Source of the DNA: an uncultured Oscillospiraceae bacterium
GTDB taxonomy: Bacteria > Bacillota > Clostridia > Oscillospirales > Acutalibacteraceae
DNA length: 53,101 nucleotides
Direction: 5' to 3'
NCBI GenBank assembly: GCA_959601025.1
Contig: CAUGOD010000021.1
Coordinates: 1-53,101, forward strand
Below the pieces are notes generated by a model. It was not told the origin of the DNA. It made no database searches and saw only the letters and a program-made list of their open reading frames with translations. This document shows, piece by piece, positions 48,011 to 53,101 of the stretch. Position numbers and translations under genes: made by a program. How positions within the stretch are numbered: position 1 is the first letter of the stretch; each line of letters opens with the position of its first letter.

Positions 48011-49318
48011 AGCTCCTCCGACACGGAATCGGAGGAAACGGTTTCTTCTTCCAAAGACTCCAATATCTACGATTTTTCCAAAGTTTCAAGGGCAGACAGT
48101 CCTAAATGGACTTATGGAGAGAAAGGACAAGATGAGACTAAGCAGGGAAGTAATAACTGGTATTATATGTACTCTGAAGAAACTAATAGAAATGGTGTAT
48201 ATGATGTTTCCAAGATAAAAGAATGTTGGTACTCAGAGATAGATGGAGGGGGGAGTTGTATATCAAGCAGTAAGGGGGGAAAGCGACCAACTTGGGTGCC
48301 AGGCATTTATAATAAAGATACCGATATTTGGGCCTCCAATAATTGGTGGAATCAATCGATGGAATCTGGTGGCATGAACATGAGTCCAGCTGTTTCTAGG
48401 GGACCGTATGCTTCTGCCGTACTCGCATTCAATGCGCCGGAAGACGGTAATTATTCATTTAATATCAGTTTTACCGCGGGAAATAATGAACCATCTAACT
48501 CCGATAATGATGGAGTGACCGTATCCGTTTATGGGAATGAGAGAAAGTTATATAGTCGGTCTATACGAGATGATTTGATGGAAGGAGAAAGCTTTGGCGT
48601 AAACGCCATGCTAAAAGCAGGGCAATGCTGCTATATCATTGTAGATCCAAATGAGAACGGTAATGGTGACGTCTGTCATAGTCTACGAGTAGAGGTTACC
48701 CAAACTATTTCAGTATACGTTGACAATATATCTTCATGGGCATTTGGAAAGAGTTATTTAAACGGTGATGGCACTGAACAGGGCGTTAACAATTGGTATT
48801 ATCTGTATACAGCAGAAACGAACCGGAATGGAGAGTATGATATATCCAAAATCAAGGAATGCTGGTATAAAAAGCGCTCAGATACGGATCCTTATACAAA
48901 TAAGACTTATGGTACTTGGGTAGCAGGCGTTTATGATAAAAATATTGAACTTCCGACGCAAGAAAACCACTGGAGGCAATCTGCTTATGGATATTTTTGT
49001 CCTGCTATGGATAATGCTCCTTATGCATCAGCCGTACTTGCTTGGAAAGCTCCTTTTAGCGGAGTTTACATAGCGGATATTGATCTTGCTGCAGGTAATA
49101 TTGGTACAGAAGACATATGCGACGGAGTAACAATTTCGGTTTTGGCTGAATCAAAACGGATTTATAGCGAGTCCATAAAAAGCTTGGAAGGTGTTACTTA
49201 TCATATAAAAGTGAAACTTGAGCAGGATGAAAGCCTTTATCTTATTGTGGATCCAAACAATAATGGTTTATCGGATTTTGCTGAAGAATTAGACATTGTC
49301 ATTAAAAAAATTAACTAG
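47930..49318 (+). CDS. Lipoprotein A with two internal repeats
   Basis: A 462-residue lipoprotein. The signal peptide ends in LLGGC (Cys at about residue 22), followed by a short Ser/Glu linker. The mature part is two homologous units of about 200 residues. Each begins with a Trp-containing strand and a NNWYYMYSEETNRNG-like block (second copy NNWYYLYTAETNRNG), then a KIKECWY block, W(V/A)(P/A)G(I/V)Y, PYASAVLA(F/W) and (I)IVDPN.NG. This suggests two beta-sandwich, lectin- or CBM-like domains; I do not recognise a named family. GC content drops sharply after the conserved leader, so the payload looks foreign to it. GGAAAGGGG precedes the ATG at 47930. It converges on the amidase gene. Confidence 0.72.
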   Translation: MKQWTAGLTAAILAAALLLGGCNEAPASSSDTESEETVSSSKDSNIYDFSKVSRADSPKWTYGEKGQDETKQGSNNWYYMYSEETNRNGVYDVSKIKECWYSEIDGGGSCISSSKGGKRPTWVPGIYNKDTDIWASNNWWNQSMESGGMNMSPAVSRGPYASAVLAFNAPEDGNYSFNISFTAGNNEPSNSDNDGVTVSVYGNERKLYSRSIRDDLMEGESFGVNAMLKAGQCCYIIVDPNENGNGDVCHSLRVEVTQTISVYVDNISSWAFGKSYLNGDGTEQGVNNWYYLYTAETNRNGEYDISKIKECWYKKRSDTDPYTNKTYGTWVAGVYDKNIELPTQENHWRQSAYGYFCPAMDNAPYASAVLAWKAPFSGVYIADIDLAAGNIGTEDICDGVTISVLAESKRIYSESIKSLEGVTYHIKVKLEQDESLYLIVDPNNNGLSDFAEELDIVIKKIN

Positions 49319-49382
49319 TATAGAAATTACAGATGGAATTGCAGAAAATGTTGCAATATGAAAGTCGCTGCGATAATAAAAG

Positions 49383-49424
49383 CGTGTAGTGCCGCAAATT
49401 TTTTTGTGGCACTACACGTTTTTT
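49383..49424. terminator. Bidirectional terminator between lipoprotein A and the amidase
   Basis: CGTGTAGTGCCGCAAA pairs with TTTGTGGCACTACACG, with TTTTTT after it and AAAA before it. Confidence 0.9.
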
Positions 49425-49437
49425 GGGCCAAATTAGT

Positions 49438-50466
49438 TTACAGTTGTGCTTCTACGGCAGTTCGAAAATCGTTCATAGTTTTTTCAAAGTTAGTCAACCA
49501 ATTTTCAGGATCTCCATGATTAGAGCCGTACCCCAATGCGTGGGTTTCTTTATGGCTGACAATTGAATTTACAGAAAATGAAAATCGTCGGCAGAGATAA
49601 GCACAATATTCTACTGCCGCCCCAAAGACAGCATCGTTGAAATAAGCAAAGTCGTCAAGTCCATCCTCACAAATTTCAAACTGAATATGGCCATTTGGAG
49701 AATAGTTATAACTTCCTTTAGATCCACTACCTACACCCCAACAGGCATAGGTATATGGAAGGGTATTTACTATTGCCACGTTATTGTTTTTATCTAGACC
49801 GATAAAAGCATGCACCATTGTATCGATGCCGCTTTGATTCCAATGGTTCCCATTGGAATTCACACCAACTTCTTCAGGGTAATCAACATACCGTTTCAGA
49901 AATGGGTTATTTACGCCGGTACTATGAACGACAATACCCTTGGGCACACCGATGGATTCTCCGTTCAGATAACATTCATTTTTAGTCTGATAGCAAGTTA
50001 ATAAGCGGTGGGTCATCTGTGGCGTCACGGTCGTAGTAGAACCGCCCGATCCGGAACCGGTATTGGTCCCGGAGCCATACGCATAAAACTGCATCCCTAT
50101 CCGCTCGGTAGCCGCAATATCGCTCGTCTGTTTCGCGCTGGCGGAGACAACCGCCGCGTCGGCGGAAGCGATCACGCCGTCCGCGCTCTCGTCCGGGAGG
50201 ATGACGACCACGCGGGAGGTATCCACCCCCACCGCCGCCACGCCCGCGTTGGCGTATTCCTGCGCCTGGCGGTAGGTGCAGGGCGTCCACCCCATGTAGT
50301 CCTCGCTCATCAGCGTCAGCAGGATTTCCTCACAGCTTCCGTTCGGGAAAGCCACGCCCAGGTTGTTGAAGATCGCACGGGCTGTGTTGGCGGAATCCAT
50401 TGTTTCCACGCCCGCGGTATTGGCCAGCGTCCACTGGGCCACGTTTTTGTACTGTGATCCGGTCAT
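49438..50466 (-). CDS. N-acetylmuramoyl-L-alanine amidase with shared N-terminal domain
   Basis: A 342-residue protein with no signal peptide. The C-terminal half is an Amidase_2-type domain: GIVVHSTGVNNPF (zinc-ligand His), TMVHAFIGLDKNN (second His), NGHIQFEICED and SVNSIVSHKETHALGYGSNHGDPENW with the catalytic-side residues. The first 145 residues form a separate GC-rich domain (MTGSQYKNVAQWTLANTAG to MQFYAYGSG), almost identical in its known part to that of the M23 peptidase at the window's right edge. A Gly/Ser/Thr linker joins them, and base composition changes at the joint (about 50,030). It is 31 bases downstream of the DUF1906 gene and probably co-transcribed. Cell-wall cleavage is expected; the export route is not evident. 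Confidence 0.82.
   Translation of the reverse strand: MTGSQYKNVAQWTLANTAGVETMDSANTARAIFNNLGVAFPNGSCEEILLTLMSEDYMGWTPCTYRQAQEYANAGVAAVGVDTSRVVVILPDESADGVIASADAAVVSASAKQTSDIAATERIGMQFYAYGSGTNTGSGSGGSTTTVTPQMTHRLLTCYQTKNECYLNGESIGVPKGIVVHSTGVNNPFLKRYVDYPEEVGVNSNGNHWNQSGIDTMVHAFIGLDKNNNVAIVNTLPYTYACWGVGSGSKGSYNYSPNGHIQFEICEDGLDDFAYFNDAVFGAAVEYCAYLCRRFSFSVNSIVSHKETHALGYGSNHGDPENWLTNFEKTMNDFRTAVEAQL
50076..50244 (-). repeat. Shared N-terminal domain segment, copy 1
   Basis: These 169 bases of the amidase gene correspond almost base for base to 52933-53101 in the M23 peptidase gene; the match probably continues past the window edge. Confidence 0.9.
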
Positions 50467-50497
50467 AATTTCACATTCCTTTCTTTTCTGACGATGT

Positions 50498-51172
50498 TTA
50501 CCACATGCAGCCCAGCAGTTCAGGACCGCGGGCATAGGTCTCGTTGACCTCGCGGTCGCCGAAGCGGATTACCCCGCGCCGCCACAGGCCGATATCCTCC
50601 GGCGTAAGGGCGGAGGGACAGAACGGCGTCCATGCTTCGGGCTCGCCCTCTTCCTTGGGCTCGGTCGCCCAGTAGACGGCGCGGAACTGCCCGGCCTCCT
50701 CCGTGGCCTGCACATAGTGGCTGCACTGGCGGTCGAAGTTGAAGTTTTTGGAGGAATCGGTGTTGCCGATGAAGCCGGGACGATACCCGTTGTCGTTCAG
50801 GGCCTGCGCGAAGGAGATCATCCAGTTATGGTTGACGCTCCACGCGGGACGAATTTCCGCGAACAGGGCGACCTCGCCGTTCTGCGGAACGCCGAGCGCC
50901 TTCGCGGCCTCCACGGCCCGCAGCGCGTCGGCCGTGCCGTCGGAGGCCGACACGCCGGCCTCGGTCAGATCGCGGAGGATGAGGGCGATTTTGCAGTTTT
51001 TCCCCCGCAGGTATTCCAGCTCGTCCGCCGTAACTGCGTCCTCGCCGGTGAGGGCGCGCCCCCAGAAAGCGGGGAAGCGGTTCATCCGCATCACCCAGTC
51101 ATACATGTGGTAGCCGTTGGTCAGTCGGGCATTCGCCGCGACCGTCGAATCCACGCCAAAAATCAACGCCAT
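50498..51172 (-). CDS. DUF1906 (glycoside-hydrolase-like) protein
   Basis: A 224-residue protein matching the DUF1906/Rv2525c-like glycoside-hydrolase-like TIM barrel. It starts LIFGVDSTVAANARLTNGYHMYDWV, with KNCKIALILRDL, VALFAEIRPAW, GYRPGFIGNTDSS and a C-terminal PEDIGLWRRGVIRFGDREVNE. Several members are associated with cell-wall hydrolases, phages or secretion loci. There is no signal peptide. AAAGGAG precedes the ATG. It is the first gene of a two-gene unit with the amidase. A deleted copy remains at 47598-47769, showing that this gene has been duplicated locally. Confidence 0.75.
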   Translation of the reverse strand: MALIFGVDSTVAANARLTNGYHMYDWVMRMNRFPAFWGRALTGEDAVTADELEYLRGKNCKIALILRDLTEAGVSASDGTADALRAVEAAKALGVPQNGEVALFAEIRPAWSVNHNWMISFAQALNDNGYRPGFIGNTDSSKNFNFDRQCSHYVQATEEAGQFRAVYWATEPKEEGEPEAWTPFCPSALTPEDIGLWRRGVIRFGDREVNETYARGPELLGCMW

Positions 51173-51222
51173 GTTTTTTCTCTCCTTTTACTTTTTTGTT
51201 TTTATGAAAACCCGTCGACTGG

Positions 51223-51264
51223 TTTCACTTATTAAAGAGAAATTTTCGCCCTGTTTGTAAACCA
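51223..51264. repeat. Copy B of the upstream element (see 47281-47321)
   Basis: About 42 bases closely matching 47281-47321, located 50 bases upstream of the DUF1906 start and directly joined to the lipoprotein leader cassette. Confidence 0.7.
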
Positions 51265-51485
51265 TTCACAAGAAAAGAAAACACGCATAGAATAAGGAGA
51301 GAAAATCATCTCAGTATTGTAACAAATATTGAAAAGTGGGAGATTCTGGTATATACTACAATCACATTCATAGAAAATCAAAATATGGAAAGGGGACAAA
51401 CAAGATGAAACGATGGACAGCCGGATTAACCGCCGCCATCTTAGCCACCGCACTGTTATTGGGAGGATGCACCGAAGCCCCCGCT
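51265..51485 (+). repeat. Lipoprotein promoter/leader/signal cassette, copy B
   Basis: Counterpart of 47789-48010, with a few substitutions and one indel; similarity stops shortly after the lipobox. Confidence 0.9.
51329..51357 (+). promoter_or_regulatory. Promoter of lipoprotein B
   Basis: TTGAAA, 17-base spacer, TATACT, identical to the promoter of lipoprotein A. Confidence 0.6.
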
Positions 51486-52379
51486 GGTTCGAGTAGGGTG
51501 GAATCGGAGGAAACCTCCTCAACAACAGGAACGTCGACTGCGACAACGTCTTCACCCTCTGTGGAAATCCCTGAACCGGTAACCGGTACCTATAACGGCC
51601 AGACGATAACGATGAAAGTATCCGTTATTACCGATTTGAAATGGCATGAACGAAATGCAAAAACTTCTGTCTTCGTTAACGGCTATGCTGCTATATATTT
51701 TTATGAAGGTTTCAGTGAAAGCGATGAAGACTATACATTTCATGGAGCGTCTTATATGGATAAAGACGGTCGGCTAATATCTGAACCCCAATATATGATG
51801 CTGAAGGATTTCAATGAGGATGGCCTAGCGTTAGCGTTGGGCATGGATGGCGTCTATTATGTTTTAGATGGAACAGGCCGGGCGGTTGAAACAAGAACGG
51901 AGGACAGCAACGATTGGTCGGTATTCAATTACGAAGCTCCGTGCGTAGACGAGAATGGCTTCGTATCAGGTCTGAAAGTCAAATCCATCGAGGGTCAGCA
52001 TGTAATCGTCAACACCGCAGGGGAAACAGTGGCGACCCTTCCCAATACCGTTCGCGATGCCATGATGGTGACGAAAGACGTGGCGGTCTGTACCTATGGC
52101 AGGCAGGAAGACGGCTGGTTCGGCGAATATATGCAGATGCATGGAGCCGACGGAAAATTGCTAAACGATACGAAATTCGAACGCATCGGTACCTTTTACA
52201 AGGGCCTTGCTCCGGTATATAAGGATGGAAAACTGGGTTTGATCAGCGACACGGGAGAAGTGGTGATCCCGCTTTCCATTTCCTGTAGAGCGGATCTTCG
52301 TTTTATTGCGTTCAATGAGGATCGGATTGTGATAAGCATCGACGGATATGTGAGTATCATTGAGGTTATTCGTTCATAA
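51405..52379 (+). CDS. Lipoprotein B with WG-like repeats
   Basis: A 324-residue lipoprotein. The first 28 residues are nearly those of lipoprotein A (MKRWTAGLTAAILATALLLGGC), then a Ser/Thr linker. The mature part is unrelated to A and carries WG-type repeats in which Leu or Val often replaces Trp (YMDKDGRLISEPQY, DGVYYVLDGTGRAVE, YKDGKLGLISDTGEVVIP). It resembles the chromosomal WG lipoprotein at 4273-5871 in type, not in detail. GGAAAGGGG precedes the ATG. It converges on the M23 peptidase gene, just as lipoprotein A converges on the amidase gene. Confidence 0.78.
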   Translation: MKRWTAGLTAAILATALLLGGCTEAPAGSSRVESEETSSTTGTSTATTSSPSVEIPEPVTGTYNGQTITMKVSVITDLKWHERNAKTSVFVNGYAAIYFYEGFSESDEDYTFHGASYMDKDGRLISEPQYMMLKDFNEDGLALALGMDGVYYVLDGTGRAVETRTEDSNDWSVFNYEAPCVDENGFVSGLKVKSIEGQHVIVNTAGETVATLPNTVRDAMMVTKDVAVCTYGRQEDGWFGEYMQMHGADGKLLNDTKFERIGTFYKGLAPVYKDGKLGLISDTGEVVIPLSISCRADLRFIAFNEDRIVISIDGYVSIIEVIRS

Positions 52380-52388
52380 CGAAAGAAA

Positions 52389-52422
52389 ACACACGCGACG
52401 GTATATCTGCCGTCGCGTGTGT
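52389..52422. terminator. Terminator between lipoprotein B and the M23 gene
   Basis: ACACACGCGACGG and CCGTCGCGTGTGT are perfect 13-base arms; on the minus strand TTTTCTTTC follows, so it best serves the M23 gene. Confidence 0.8.
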
Positions 52423-52480
52423 TCGGTTGGTGCAATTCTGTAAATATGCTAATGAGAATGCCTTTTATCCAGGTCAACCG

Positions 52481-53101
52481 TTAAGAATTTAGCCATTCCT
52501 TCGGGTTAATCCAGTATTTGTTTGAGCATATATTGCTGTAGGAATTGTTTGGGACATTTTTCCCGATTCCCAAATGCAGATGAACCCCAAAAGAATCTCC
52601 AGTATTTCCTGTCATACCTATTTGGTCTCCTGCCTTTACCTGTTCGTTTACCGAGCGATTGCTGTGCTCCTTCATATGTGCGTATAAAGCCAAGTATTCA
52701 CCGTAAGAAACGGTAACGACATATCCATAGGAGCTACTGTATACTTTTTCACGCACGATACCTGTTTCAGAAGCGACAATAGGCATTGAGATACCCCCGC
52801 ATTTTATGTCTATTCCATTGTGCTTACCATTATGAGTGGAGCAAGTACAATGAAATGGATCACCATATTCTCCTCCCGGTACAGGAAATAGTTTTTTCGG
52901 TTCCGGCGTAATCGTCGTAGTCGCACTGGCAGCATACGCATAAAACTGCATGCCCATCCGCTCGGTGGCAGCGATATCGCTCGTCTGCTTCGCGCTGGTG
53001 AAGACAACCGCCGCGTCGGCGGAAGCAATCACGCTGTCCGCGCTCCCGTCCGGGAGGATGACGACCACGCGGGAGGTATCCACCCCCACCGCCGCCACGC
53101 C
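52481..53101 (-). CDS. M23-family peptidase with shared N-terminal domain (partial)
   Basis: The gene runs off the right edge; at least 206 residues are present. The C-terminal part is an M23 (LytM-like) metallopeptidase: HNGIDIKCGG supplies the first His and Asp, YLALYAHMKEHS the third His region, and VHLHLGIGK the HxH motif, so all zinc ligands are kept. These enzymes cut peptidoglycan cross-bridges. The N-terminal segment (AAVGVDTSRVVVILPDGSAD to MQFYAY) is nearly identical to the amidase gene in both DNA and protein. Base composition changes abruptly near 52,900, at the domain joint. This is a domain swap relative to the amidase. Confidence 0.85.
   Translation of the reverse strand, partial: GVAAVGVDTSRVVVILPDGSADSVIASADAAVVFTSAKQTSDIAATERMGMQFYAYAASATTTITPEPKKLFPVPGGEYGDPFHCTCSTHNGKHNGIDIKCGGISMPIVASETGIVREKVYSSSYGYVVTVSYGEYLALYAHMKEHSNRSVNEQVKAGDQIGMTGNTGDSFGVHLHLGIGKNVPNNSYSNICSNKYWINPKEWLNS

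Overview
The window looks like chromosomal DNA from a fairly GC-rich, Gram-positive anaerobe of class Clostridia, probably near the Oscillospiraceae. This placement is inferred from gene content and order: a DUF512-der-plsY-gpsA cluster, DUF177-rpmF, a DnaD-like protein next to a DnaI/DnaC-like loader, GlpP-GlpK, a PASTA protein, many Sec-type lipoproteins and consensus sigma-A promoters. No rRNA, tRNA or CRISPR array was seen.

Layout. 1-1.26 kb: an IS3-family element with a plausible -1 frameshift site. 1.3-7.6 kb: mtaB and a His-less HPr-like protein from divergent promoters, an orphan phosphate-binding-type lipoprotein with a WG-repeat lipoprotein, and a D,D-carboxypeptidase. 7.8-20.1 kb: mostly housekeeping (DUF5107-TPR protein, YeiH-type exporter, pgi, small P-loop protein, CofE-like protein, DUF177-rpmF, DUF512-der-plsY-gpsA). 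20.2-23.7 kb: an accessory operon with a small secreted protein, two ABC-2-type membrane proteins, an ATPase and a membrane-anchored protein. 23.8-28.5 kb: glpP-glpK and the DnaD/DnaI pair. 28.5-32.6 kb: a PASTA receptor whose kinase domain has lost its catalytic residues, a decaying lipoprotein gene and an aldo/keto reductase. 32.7-38.9 kb: a GntR-controlled ABC transporter with a clear operator, a GrpB-family protein and prfC.

39.1-47.1 kb (minus strand) is the most interesting part. It is a compact nine-gene operon encoding a PF14907-type nucleotidyltransferase, a thymidylate-kinase-like P-loop protein, an adenylate-forming ligase, two acyl carrier proteins and four divergent proteins resembling the BtrH acyltransferase/cysteine-peptidase-like fold. 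The parts list recalls the BtrI/BtrJ/BtrH side-chain chemistry of butirosin, but with kinase-like and nucleotidyltransferase-like enzymes and no NRPS or PKS module. I read it as an undescribed small-molecule or surface-modification system.

47.3-53.1 kb is a mosaic locus. Two plus-strand lipoproteins share an almost identical promoter, leader and signal peptide but have unrelated mature parts. They alternate with minus-strand cell-wall enzymes (a DUF1906 protein, an amidase and an M23 peptidase) that share an almost identical GC-rich N-terminal segment joined to unrelated AT-richer catalytic domains. A scar holding a lipoprotein 5' end and a deleted DUF1906 copy lies at its left edge. This points to repeated recombinational swapping of effector-like and lipoprotein payloads.
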